From: an uncultured Thiotrichaceae bacterium
GTDB taxonomy: Bacteria > Pseudomonadota > Gammaproteobacteria > Thiotrichales > Thiotrichaceae
DNA: 7,737 nucleotides
Assembly: GCA_937931765.1 (NCBI GenBank)
Contig: CALHAO010000509.1
Location: forward strand, 1-7,737
Direction: 5' to 3'
Shown here: in pieces, positions 1 through 5,893 of the stretch
Layout of the letters: each line of letters opens with the position of its first letter
How positions within the stretch are numbered: position 1 is the first letter of the stretch
Program-made: the position numbers and the translations under genes
The notes under the pieces: generated by a model
Told to the model about the DNA's origin: nothing
Databases searched by the model: none
Seen by the model: only the letters and a program-made list of their open reading frames with translations

Positions 1-122
1 GCCTGTTCAGACATAAACGGGCGTTTGGCTTTATGACGCAACTCACCCATACCCATTTTCAGCACAGTCGCTCCGGCGATACCTGCCCGCGCTAAACGCG
101 TTTCCGGCACCGGTGCTCTCAT
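1..122 (-). CDS. N-terminal part of an AarF/ABC1/UbiB-like kinase family protein (partial)
   Basis: The reading frame begins with ATG at 122-120 and stays open for 40 codons to the left edge, where the gene continues. The ATG overlaps the TGA stop of the TetR gene in an ATGA arrangement, so the two are almost certainly cotranscribed and translationally coupled. The visible peptide starts MRAPVPETRLARAG, then has a small-residue stretch (GIAGATVLKMGMGEL) and a basic segment (RHKAKRPF). This resembles the region before the kinase-like core in AarF/ABC1/UbiB proteins, which act in ubiquinone or lipid metabolism at the membrane. A TetR gene next to an ABC1-family gene is, to my knowledge, a recurrent gammaproteobacterial arrangement. 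No catalytic motif is inside the window, so the family call is an inference from a short N-terminus; that this is a real gene is much safer. Confidence 0.5.
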   Translation of the reverse strand, partial: MRAPVPETRLARAGIAGATVLKMGMGELRHKAKRPFMSEQ

Positions 123-859
123 GATTCACCTGCCATAAACCTGCGTTTAGCCTTCGCCAAATCAGGTTCTTCAGTAATATCAGTCAGACTGCCCATATGT
201 TGTAATAAATGCGTGCGGAACAGGAAGGAACACAAGTCCAGCGTTTTACCGACGACTCCGCCCTTTAAGAGCTGCACCACGATGTCCATGCTGCGGTCGA
301 CTACCTGCGTGGTGTTGGCGAAGCCTTCTGAGGTGTCCCGCAACCAGTAACCCAGAATGGCGCTGACAAAATCCCAGAACAAGCGCGGCAATAAATCCTG
401 ATAGGGTTGCTCAGGAATTTCGCCCGCCTCAATCGCCGCATCCAGCATATCCACCACCATCGCCGTGAATAAACGCCGTGTCTCAGCCAGGTGCTCATAA
501 CCGGCTACTGGTGTGGCAAAGGTCATCTCAAACACCTGTTGCAGGTATTCACGCGCTGGCAACCAGGCCTGCAATTCTGCCTCGACTAACTGGTGTAATT
601 GCTCCTGAAGCGTGTATTCGTGGAAATTTTCAATCGCCTTTAACTCAGCCATCACCCGCTGCTGAACTAACTCACCATAGCCGTATAGCAATTTCTCTTT
701 AGTCGGGAAGTAATTGTAGATTGTCGCATCGCCCACTCCGGCGCGACGCGCAATCTCGCGCATGGACGCGGACTTGAAGCCTTTTTCAGTGATGACATCC
801 ACTGCGGCTTCCAGCAATTTGACGCGGGTTTGCTGCTTTTCCTGCTCGTTCACTTTCAT
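119..859 (-). CDS. TetR/AcrR-family transcriptional regulator
   Basis: A 246-residue protein with the classic TetR plan. Residues about 11-60 form the N-terminal DNA-binding domain: a first helix (TRVKLLEAAVDVITEKGF), then the helix-turn-helix (SMREIARRAGVGDATIYNYF) ending in the family signature YNYFPTKEKLL. Residues from about 65 are the helical ligand-binding and dimerisation part, which has no recognisable ligand motif; TetR effectors cannot be read from sequence. Length is somewhat above the usual 190-220, with the excess in the C-terminal tail (about 200-246). The ATG at 859 is preceded by an AAGGTGA ribosome-binding sequence about 8 bases upstream. Its stop overlaps the start of the partial gene to the left, so it probably regulates that gene and itself through the AT-rich promoter at 870-930. 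Expected action: ligand-responsive repression. The effector and any further targets are unknown. Confidence 0.92.
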   Translation of the reverse strand: MKVNEQEKQQTRVKLLEAAVDVITEKGFKSASMREIARRAGVGDATIYNYFPTKEKLLYGYGELVQQRVMAELKAIENFHEYTLQEQLHQLVEAELQAWLPAREYLQQVFEMTFATPVAGYEHLAETRRLFTAMVVDMLDAAIEAGEIPEQPYQDLLPRLFWDFVSAILGYWLRDTSEGFANTTQVVDRSMDIVVQLLKGGVVGKTLDLCSFLFRTHLLQHMGSLTDITEEPDLAKAKRRFMAGES

Positions 860-890
860 GAGAAATCACCTTAAATGAAATTACTATTTA

Positions 891-919
891 AATTTAGCTT
901 ATAAATTGCATTTTATCAA
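891..919 (-). promoter_or_regulatory. Candidate sigma70 promoter of the tetR operon
   Basis: On the minus strand TTGATA (919-914, 5/6 to TTGACA) is followed after 17 bases by TAAATT (896-891, 4/6 to TATAAT), about 32 bases before the start codon of the TetR gene. The surrounding 870-950 is very AT-rich. Inverted heptamers AGTGATT (921-927) and AATCACT (954-960) lie just upstream, and ATTACTAT (880-887) is nearly complementary to ATAGTGAT (919-926). These are possible operator half-sites for an autoregulating TetR protein, but no single clean palindrome stands out. Confidence 0.4.
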
Positions 920-959
920 TAGTGATTATATTTAAGCAATAAATGGTCGATGGAATCAC

Positions 960-1212
960 TGAAACAAGCCCGGACAGCGTTTCGGCTACAAACTTCTTTT
1001 CTCAATCAGTAACTGTATACCTTTGATGTCAATACCGTGCGGTTGAAGCTCTGTGAAGTTGGGGTTGAGGGTTTTGTGATGCTTAGGCGGCTTGTGTATG
1101 GGGTGTTGGCGCTGGGTCAGGCTGGTGGCTGAAATTTTTTGGAACAATAATGCAGCTGGGGAGCTGGGCTTGGGTGACTTGGGGACGACTCCCGAGCTGA
1201 GGGTATCGCCTA
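960..1212. other. Intergenic region without a convincing intact gene
   Basis: No frame here has both a start codon and a plausible ribosome site. From about 1040 to 1200 the plus strand is strongly enriched in G with many GGG or GGGG runs, one set of which forms a quadruplex motif (1158-1184). On the minus strand a 75-codon frame (986-1213) is open to a TAG stop but has no ATG or GTG, and is described as a possible gene remnant. The stretch may be the decayed edge of an older gene or of the inserted restriction-modification block. Confidence 0.5.
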
Positions 1213-1213
1213 T
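986..1213 (-). pseudogene. Possible 3' remnant of a gene (startless open frame)
   Basis: Between an in-frame TAG at 1216-1214 and a TAG at 988-986 there are 75 open codons on the minus strand. The inferred peptide is proline- and lysine-rich in its first half (VVPKSPKPSSP, HKPPKHHK) and ends in a protein-like stretch (HGIDIKGIQLLIEKRSL). There is no ATG or GTG in the frame and no ribosome-binding site, so it is not an intact gene. C-richness on this strand alone lowers the chance of stop codons, so the open frame may be fortuitous. I do not recognise the family. Confidence 0.15.
1158..1184 (+). other. G-quadruplex motif
   Basis: Four guanine runs, GGGG (1158-1161), GGG (1166-1168), GGG (1172-1174) and GGGG (1181-1184), are separated by loops of 4, 3 and 6 bases, meeting the usual definition of an intramolecular quadruplex (runs of at least three G, loops of one to seven). 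It lies in the G-rich non-coding stretch upstream of the methyltransferase promoter. Whether it folds or matters in vivo is not known. Confidence 0.5.
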
Positions 1214-1307
1214 CTAACGCCTTGCACAGCGGCTGGCAAAGCTGGTACGTAATTGTGAAGCAATTTGAGTGACAGATTTGCTAGTCCGTTACTGCTGCTT
1301 GTTAGGG
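1212..1307 (+). repeat. Imperfect inverted repeat resembling an integron attC site
   Basis: The outer boxes are ATCTAAC (1212-1218, fits RYYYAAC) and GTTAGGG (1301-1307, six of seven positions of GTTRRRY); CTAAC pairs with GTTAG. Inside, CAGC (1227-1230) pairs with GCTG (1294-1297), and GGCTGGCAAA (1231-1240) pairs imperfectly with TTTGCTAGTCC (1277-1287). The centre carries a small hairpin, AATTG-tgaag-CAATT (1251-1265). Such a bulged hairpin bounded by these core boxes, about 96 bases long, is the layout of attC sites in chromosomal integrons. The 7th base of the right box is G instead of a pyrimidine and no second complete attC or integrase is in the window, so the call is tentative. The right box ends one base before the -35 element of the methyltransferase promoter. 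Alternative: an unrelated structured element. Confidence 0.35.
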
Positions 1308-1308
1308 C

Positions 1309-1336
1309 TTGACATGTATGTACATCCAGCTATATT
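1309..1336 (+). promoter_or_regulatory. Strong sigma70 promoter for the methyltransferase, with internal dyad
   Basis: A perfect TTGACA (1309-1314) and TATATT (1331-1336, 5/6) are separated by 16 bases, 36 bases before the ATG at 1372. The spacer starts with a dyad ATGTA-TG-TACAT (1314-1325) touching the -35 element, a plausible operator, possibly for the helix-turn-helix of the methyltransferase itself. Placing the promoter here also shows that the TTG at 1309 is the -35 box and not the translation start. Confidence 0.65.
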
Positions 1337-1371
1337 GGTACGCACTACAGGTTTCGCAAAGGAAACTCACA

Positions 1372-2793
1372 ATGAGTACCGAAATTACCATTAAAGATGC
1401 AGCAAAACAACTAAATATTAGTGATCAGCGAGTCCGCACGCTTTGTCGAACGGATGAGGTAAAAGCAAGGAAAGTAGGTACCTCATGGTTAATTGACGAG
1501 GCTAGTTTAAAAAGCTATGCACTTAAAACTGCCCACAAAGTGGCCGAAGATCACCCTGTTTATAAAGTTGATAATAAAAAGCCTATTGCATTGAGCTTTT
1601 TTTCAGGTGCTATGGGGCTAGATTTAGGAATAGAAAAAGCTGGTTTTGATGTTCGACTTGCCTGTGAAGTAGATAAGTTTTGTAGGCAAACCATTGCTTT
1701 GAATAAACCAAATTCAGCGCTGTTGACTGACATTAATGAATATTCTGCTTCTGAAGTCAGAGAAGCAGCTGGATTATCTGATGACGATGATATTGATTTG
1801 ATACTGGGCGGGCCTCCATGCCAAGCATTTAGCACAGCAGGAAAAAGAAAAGGTTTTAATGATGATAGAGGCAATGTATTTTTAAAATACCTCGAACTAT
1901 GCCTTGAGTTACAGCCAAAATATTTTGTTATTGAAAATGTCAGAGGTCTTTTATCTAGCCCAATGGATCATAGACCGCACGACCAAAGAGGAAGTGGTTT
2001 TCCTGATTTTAAAGAGGACGAGCTTAAAGGTGGAGCACTTAATTTTATAATCAATAGGTTAGAAAATTCTGGCTATGGATTTTCTTTTAATTTATACAAC
2101 TCCGCTAATTTTGGAACCCCACAAATTAGAGAACGTGTGATTATTATTTGTTCTAAAAATGGTTCCAAACCTCCTTTTTTAACACCAACTCATTCCGAGG
2201 ATGGCTCTTTTGGGTTGCCGAAATGGAATACTCTCAAGTCTTGCATCAAAAATATTAAAACGCATAGCCATCTAAACTTTCCAGAAAAGAGATTGAAATA
2301 CTATCGATTACTCAAGCCAGGTCAAAACTGGAAAAATTTACCGATTGAATTACAGAAGGAGGCTATGGGTAAATCTTTTTATTCAGGAGGCGGAAAAACT
2401 GGATTTTTGAGAAGGCTAGCTTGGGATAAACCATCTCCGACGCTAGTTACCCATCCAGCAATGCCTGCAACAGACTTGGCGCACCCAACTGAAGATAGAC
2501 CTATATCTGTTGAGGAATACAAAAGGATACAAGAATTTCCGGATGATTGGGAATTAGCTGGCCCAATCATCCAGCAATACAAACAAGTTGGAAATGCAGT
2601 TCCTTTGGGAATGGGGCTTGCTGTGGGGACACTAATTTTCAATTTGATCAATCAAATTGAAATAATACGTACTGAAGACTTCAAGTATTCAAGGTATAAA
2701 AATACCAGTGATATAGAATGGAGAAAAAATTTCAATAAACAGTTAGAAACATTTCAAGAAAAATCTGAACAACAAGAGCTGGAATTTGGTTAA
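1372..2793 (+). CDS. DNA (cytosine-5)-methyltransferase of a type II R-M system, with N-terminal helix-turn-helix
   Basis: A 473-residue enzyme that methylates C5 of cytosine in its recognition site using S-adenosylmethionine, protecting the host from the adjacent endonuclease. Residues about 5-50 are an excisionase/MerR-like helix-turn-helix (IKDAAKQLNISDQRVRTLCR, then a VGTSWLID wing). The catalytic domain follows: motif I SFFSGAMGLDLG (75-86), motif IV GGPPCQAFSTAGKR (146-159) with catalytic Cys150, motif VI FVIENVRG (185-192), motif VIII QIRERV (251-256) and motif X QVGNAVP (405-411). The target-recognition region lies between VIII and IX. The ATG at 1372 was chosen because AAAGGA sits 8 bases upstream and because an upstream in-frame TTG (1309) is the promoter -35 box. 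The gene converges on the endonuclease gene with a 2-bp gap. Specificity GGWCC is inferred from the SinI-like partner. The N-terminal domain may autoregulate transcription, as is known for other m5C methyltransferases such as M.EcoRII and M.SsoII. Confidence 0.95.
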   Translation: MSTEITIKDAAKQLNISDQRVRTLCRTDEVKARKVGTSWLIDEASLKSYALKTAHKVAEDHPVYKVDNKKPIALSFFSGAMGLDLGIEKAGFDVRLACEVDKFCRQTIALNKPNSALLTDINEYSASEVREAAGLSDDDDIDLILGGPPCQAFSTAGKRKGFNDDRGNVFLKYLELCLELQPKYFVIENVRGLLSSPMDHRPHDQRGSGFPDFKEDELKGGALNFIINRLENSGYGFSFNLYNSANFGTPQIRERVIIICSKNGSKPPFLTPTHSEDGSFGLPKWNTLKSCIKNIKTHSHLNFPEKRLKYYRLLKPGQNWKNLPIELQKEAMGKSFYSGGGKTGFLRRLAWDKPSPTLVTHPAMPATDLAHPTEDRPISVEEYKRIQEFPDDWELAGPIIQQYKQVGNAVPLGMGLAVGTLIFNLINQIEIIRTEDFKYSRYKNTSDIEWRKNFNKQLETFQEKSEQQELEFG

Positions 2794-2795
2794 CC

Positions 2796-3527
2796 CTAGT
2801 TCTTATTATTAATTTTATCTTTTTCTGAAGAAATATAATTGGCTACAAATAACTTGAAACCATTCTCATTTAAGTCATAGCCTTGCATTAATGATGGCAA
2901 GTTATCCCAGTTTGTAAAGCTCGACCTTCCTTTGGTCGTATCTTTTGAAAAAGACCGAAACCATTTTTGTATTCTTGTGCCATCTCTGATGGCACTACTT
3001 GATGAATTTTCGGAGTTATCCCTATTTTTGATTTGTAGGGCAATCCATTCATTCTTCTCATTTCTGCCAATAAAGTCGACTGCTTTTACAAATTCACCAC
3101 AACACCAACTCCAGTGACTGTCTCGTAATTTCGAATCTAAATAACGCTCTAACAAATTACCTACACAGTTTTCAGCACACATCGCATGTTGGTGTTCAAG
3201 CTTTATTCTTTGGCACTCTTCCTTGCTGTAGCCGTAAGCGTTCTCCATTATGACTGAAACCATTTCATCGGGAATCGTACTTGGTTGTACGGGAAAATCA
3301 GATCGCCTGTATGAGTCAAAGTACCTGCTAGCTAATATTCTCACGCCATCCTCAGTATCCACGCTTGGCTTAACTGGATTTGCTTTGCTGGTTCTCCAAG
3401 ATAGTTCACTTGGGAACTCTGATAGAAACAGGCATACCTCAATAAAAGATGGAATCAGAGATTTTTCATCATCATTCTTAGAAAGCTCTTCTGCTATCTG
3501 TACTGCTCTTTTCTTATTAAAACTCAA
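2796..3527 (-). CDS. SinI-like type II restriction endonuclease (predicted GGWCC)
   Basis: A 243-residue protein matching, from memory, the SinI/Eco47I/HgiBI group of endonucleases that cut GGWCC. The central conserved block has WSWCCGEFVKAVDFIG (139-154) and WIALQIKNRD (161-170), giving a PD-(D/E)XK-type active site with Asp151 and Gln165-Ile-Lys167, followed by the family-like ENSSSSAIRDGT (173-184) and QKWFRSF (187-193). Glu127 in NLLERYL may be the additional upstream acidic residue. The start is TTG at 3527: an in-frame TAG lies 10-12 bases upstream, AGGGA sits about 7 bases before the TTG, and the first ATG (residue 89) is too far in. A weak -10 (TATACT, 3587-3582 on the minus strand) is possible. 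The weak start and promoter against the strong methyltransferase promoter would favour protection before cleavage. Two unrelated Cys pairs occur (117/121, 142/143); no metal site is claimed. Confidence 0.85.
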   Translation of the reverse strand: MSFNKKRAVQIAEELSKNDDEKSLIPSFIEVCLFLSEFPSELSWRTSKANPVKPSVDTEDGVRILASRYFDSYRRSDFPVQPSTIPDEMVSVIMENAYGYSKEECQRIKLEHQHAMCAENCVGNLLERYLDSKLRDSHWSWCCGEFVKAVDFIGRNEKNEWIALQIKNRDNSENSSSSAIRDGTRIQKWFRSFSKDTTKGRSSFTNWDNLPSLMQGYDLNENGFKLFVANYISSEKDKINNKN

Positions 3528-3814
3528 TTTATTTCCCTATTGATTACTTGGATAATTCTTGATGCTGATTGAGACCCTAACAGTATACTCTACGGCCTGC
3601 TTCGTTCATTGAACTCTACAGCCAGTTTCATTATTGGGCTAACAACACAACAAAAGAGCCAGAAACACTTTGATTTTAGAAGAATAAAAAATTACCCAGT
3701 ACCATTCGTCGCTTGCTATAAAGCCCCGATGATAAATCAACCAAGCAATTATTTCAGCTTTTTAACCATATCAATTTAGATTAAAATGACTCAACCAACC
3801 AACCGGATCAAGCC
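3528..3814. other. Intergenic region between endonuclease and antitoxin genes
   Basis: No gene is visible. It contains CCCTAAC (3575-3581), the reverse complement of GTTAGGG at 1301-1307 left of the R-M pair; a direct repeat ACTCTACGGCC / ACTCTACAGCC (3587-3597 and 3613-3623, 10 of 11 identical); and a short palindrome GTTCATTGAAC (3604-3614) between those repeats. A TAAAAT box (3782-3787) could be the -10 element for the antitoxin gene, though no good -35 partner is seen. A 10-codon frame beginning at ATG 3786 stops in TGA that overlaps the antitoxin ATG; it has no clear ribosome site. Confidence 0.5.
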
Positions 3815-4060
3815 ATGACCTCCATGCAAGCCCACGAAATCAAGTCCCAATTTTCAGAAGCATTGGACAAAGTCGAAAACGGCGAAGAAATCCTAATCAG
3901 CCACCACGGAAAAATCGTAGCCCACCTCTCCCCCTGGAAAGCACGCGAACAAAAAACCACCAACCACCTCAAAGCAATTGAAGCCATGCAGCAGTTTGAA
4001 CGCATCAAATTACCCAAAGGCAAAACCATAGAGAATCTGCGCCGCACAGGCCAACACTAA
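3815..4060 (+). CDS. Phd/YefM-family type II antitoxin, apparently orphan
   Basis: An 81-residue protein with the prevent-host-death antitoxin pattern: MQAHEIKSQFSEALDKVENGEEILISHHGKIVAHLSP in residues 4-40 has the family features of an N-terminal strand, the SxFSExLDxVxxGEE helix and the ILISxxGKIVAxLSP strands that form the DNA-binding dimer. The C-terminal part (41-81), ending in IENLRRTGQH, is basic and would be the toxin-binding region. Such antitoxins repress their own promoter and neutralise a PIN-domain or RelE-type toxin encoded just downstream. Here the next 13 bases lead straight into the 3' end of a convergent, unrelated gene, so no toxin partner exists in the window. ATG 3815 is used; ATG 3824 is an alternative start because no strong ribosome site precedes either. 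The antitoxin looks full-length for the family, so it may be a solitary regulator or the survivor of a lost toxin. Confidence 0.85.
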   Translation: MTSMQAHEIKSQFSEALDKVENGEEILISHHGKIVAHLSPWKAREQKTTNHLKAIEAMQQFERIKLPKGKTIENLRRTGQH

Positions 4061-4073
4061 TATTTGTACCCAA

Positions 4074-4976
4074 CTACTCCGAAACCTTCTCCATCCCCCA
4101 AATCACCAACCCACCCACAATCATCAACCCCAGCGCCATCAGCGTCGAACCATCACTCAACGCAGGACTAAACCATTCATAACCGGTAATAATGACTTTA
4201 TCGTCCTTGCCTTCACGCGTAACAACCTCAGTTAAAGTATTCTTCCAAGGCCAGACAATCGCTAACGACCCCAGAATAAAACCGGTCATCAAGGCCACCG
4301 TTTGATCATGGTATTTCGCATATATCCAACCTAACAAATGTGCAAAGGCCAGCAAACCTAAGCCACAACCTAATGCCATCGGTAACAGGATAGCCATATC
4401 AAAGCGACCAATCGCACCGAGTACCAGCGCGTAATTACCCATAATGATAAGGACGAATGAGCCAGATAAACCGGGTAGTATCATCGAGCAGATAGCCACA
4501 ACACCGCATATAAACAGATAACCCGCGTTAGCATTTTCACCCGCAGGTGCGAGCATAGCGACACTCACCGCCAGAGCCGTTCCACCCACCAGCGCTAGCA
4601 ACGCGCTTGCTCCCCACTGCTTTACGGTGCGGCCAACACTAATAACAGACACGGCAATCAATCCGAAGAAAAACGCCATAGTCAGCACTTCGAAATTACC
4701 CAGTAAGTGTTCGAGCACCTTAGCTAAACTAATGATGCTCACAGCCACACCACCGAGGATCGCCGCCAGAAAACCGCCATCGACATGCTGCCATGCGCCT
4801 TTGAAATCCCGGGCGAATAGCAGCTTTAAAGCAGTGAAATCACAAGACTTGAGAGCGTTGATCAGGCGCTCATAAATGCCTGTCACCAGCGCAACTGTAC
4901 CGCCTGATACACCGGGGATTACGTTAGCCGCGCCCATGGCTAACCCTTTAATAAAATTGGAAATATTCTCGTTCAT
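4074..4976 (-). CDS. DUF368 / PopT-family undecaprenyl-phosphate translocase
   Basis: A 300-residue polytopic membrane protein with the two hallmark repeats of the DUF368 family: KGLAMGAANVIPGVSGGTVA near residue 10-30 and ICSMILPGLSGSFVLIIMG near residue 160-180, each a re-entrant-like PG(V/L)SG segment. The remainder is a series of hydrophobic helices, with one hydrophilic loop near residues 250-275 (KNTLTEVVTREGKDDK). DUF368 members were shown in Vibrio cholerae and Gram-positive bacteria to recycle undecaprenyl phosphate across the cytoplasmic membrane for cell-wall and surface-polymer synthesis; that role is transferred here by family membership. The ATG at 4976 gives the normal N-terminus (MNENISNFIKG), though no clear ribosome site precedes it. 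It converges on the antitoxin gene with 13 bases between stop codons. A dyad GCACA-AC-TGTGC (5044-5055) lies about 70 bases upstream. Confidence 0.93.
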   Translation of the reverse strand: MNENISNFIKGLAMGAANVIPGVSGGTVALVTGIYERLINALKSCDFTALKLLFARDFKGAWQHVDGGFLAAILGGVAVSIISLAKVLEHLLGNFEVLTMAFFFGLIAVSVISVGRTVKQWGASALLALVGGTALAVSVAMLAPAGENANAGYLFICGVVAICSMILPGLSGSFVLIIMGNYALVLGAIGRFDMAILLPMALGCGLGLLAFAHLLGWIYAKYHDQTVALMTGFILGSLAIVWPWKNTLTEVVTREGKDDKVIITGYEWFSPALSDGSTLMALGLMIVGGLVIWGMEKVSE

Positions 4977-5294
4977 TATTGATGCTTTATGTTGAGTGTT
5001 AAAGGAAAACAGATTCTAAGTAGCATGGTAAAAGTTCTCAGTCGCACAACTGTGCTGTGCTAAAGGATGTAGGCGTTAAAACCCTTGATAACTTTTGCAT
5101 GCGGGCTGTTCTCTATGGTCGGTGGGAAATTCAAATGCCTATTCCAAACGCTATTGTAAGGCATATTGCAGCATAGTTAGAACTGCTTATCCAATACAAT
5201 CGTCTTTACAGTCACGGTCTGTGCTACCGATTGCAACTGCTCCGATGCCTGTCGCCATTCAGGATAAAGAGATCATTGCACTAAAAATTCTGAT
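4977..5294. other. Intergenic region without a recognisable gene
   Basis: This 318-base gap separates the DUF368 start from the end of the next minus-strand gene. Short open frames exist, for instance a TTG-started plus-strand frame from 5095, but it lacks a ribosome site and its peptide (Cys- and Ser-rich, no recognisable motif) looks accidental. The only structure seen is GCACAACTGTGC (5044-5055), a 5-bp-arm dyad followed by one more TGTGC, which could be an operator for the DUF368 gene. Confidence 0.5.
5044..5055. promoter_or_regulatory. Short dyad upstream of the DUF368 gene
   Basis: GCACA-AC-TGTGC is symmetric apart from its two central bases, and a further TGTGC follows at 5056-5060. 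It is 68 bases upstream of the DUF368 start codon and near a weak minus-strand -10-like TAGAAT. Possible operator; a chance palindrome of this size is not excluded. Confidence 0.2.
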
Positions 5295-5846
5295 TTAAAC
5301 GTCTGGTGAAGTGAGTATCGACACTCCCTCGCTGTCTTGAGAAAAGTGGAGAGCGCTATGATCAAGGAATGGAGCGATTCTCTCACGCGCCTCAGCTTCG
5401 CTATCCCGCCCACAGAGAACCACGAAGTCAAGCGCCGTAATGACTTCAAGGGGAAGGTCGTCGTAGTAGGAGGCTGTATCATAGAAGACGTCGCAGCTAG
5501 CCGAAAGGTGGAGGCAGACTTTGCCCGCTTCGAACGTCAGGCGTGCTGTACAGGCGTATATAGGGCAGTGCTCCCAAACGTAGAGGGTCGCAGAGGGAGT
5601 CACGATGTTTTCATGTGGCTCAGTCCATGTTATTGCGCGAGGCAACACAGCCTGCCAATCGCTTACTTCGCCAGCGCGAGTCGTAAAGAGAGCATCCGAT
5701 GAAAGCTTTGGGCACCACAAGTCGGGACGAGAAACATCATTCGACTTCGCCTCGATCAAGATACCCCAATTCAGGTCGGAAGTGCCAACATACACTTCTA
5801 GTTTTGCCTTGATGATCGTAAATTCAAGGTCAGCTATTCGGAACAT
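5295..5846 (-). CDS. Conserved-looking hypothetical soluble protein, 183 aa
   Basis: The frame could extend to 6035, but the segment above 5846 overlaps the 3' end of the membrane-protein gene in another frame and reads as its shadow (Cys- and Ser-rich). ATG 5846 is preceded by GAGGA about 7 bases upstream and is the likely start. The 183-residue product has no signal peptide or membrane segment. It alternates short hydrophobic strands (LEFTIIKAKLEVYVG at 7-21, SATLYVWEHCPIYACTARLTFEAGKVCLHLSASCDVF at about 86-122) with acidic loops, and ends in a helix-like EAEARERIAPFLD. This suggests a mostly beta fold with a C-terminal helix. I do not recognise the family. It lies 47 bases downstream of the membrane-protein gene on the same strand and is probably cotranscribed with it. 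Alternatives include an immunity-like or accessory protein, but no motif supports a function. Confidence 0.65.
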   Translation of the reverse strand: MFRIADLEFTIIKAKLEVYVGTSDLNWGILIEAKSNDVSRPDLWCPKLSSDALFTTRAGEVSDWQAVLPRAITWTEPHENIVTPSATLYVWEHCPIYACTARLTFEAGKVCLHLSASCDVFYDTASYYDDLPLEVITALDFVVLCGRDSEAEARERIAPFLDHSALHFSQDSEGVSILTSPDV

Positions 5847-5893
5847 TGTGAGTCCTCGTGAAAATGTAGAAATGCACTTCAGCAGACACTTTT

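Noticed and set aside
1309..1371. Upstream TTG extension of the methyltransferase by 21 residues
   Set aside because: The TTG is the first half of a perfect -35 TTGACA with a matching -10 downstream; ATG 1372 has a ribosome site and starts exactly before the helix-turn-helix domain.
2379..2651. Minus-strand 90-codon frame inside the methyltransferase gene
   Set aside because: Antisense to conserved motifs IX and X of the methyltransferase and without independent support.
5041..5200. Possible second attC-like site (GTTAGAAC near 5176 and ATTCTAAG near 5012)
   Set aside because: The boxes match poorly, no inner paired segments were found, and the spacing is not supported by any folded structure.
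5095..5298. Plus-strand 67-codon frame in the 4977-5294 gap
   Set aside because: TTG start with no ribosome site, accidental-looking composition, and overlap with the end of the next gene.
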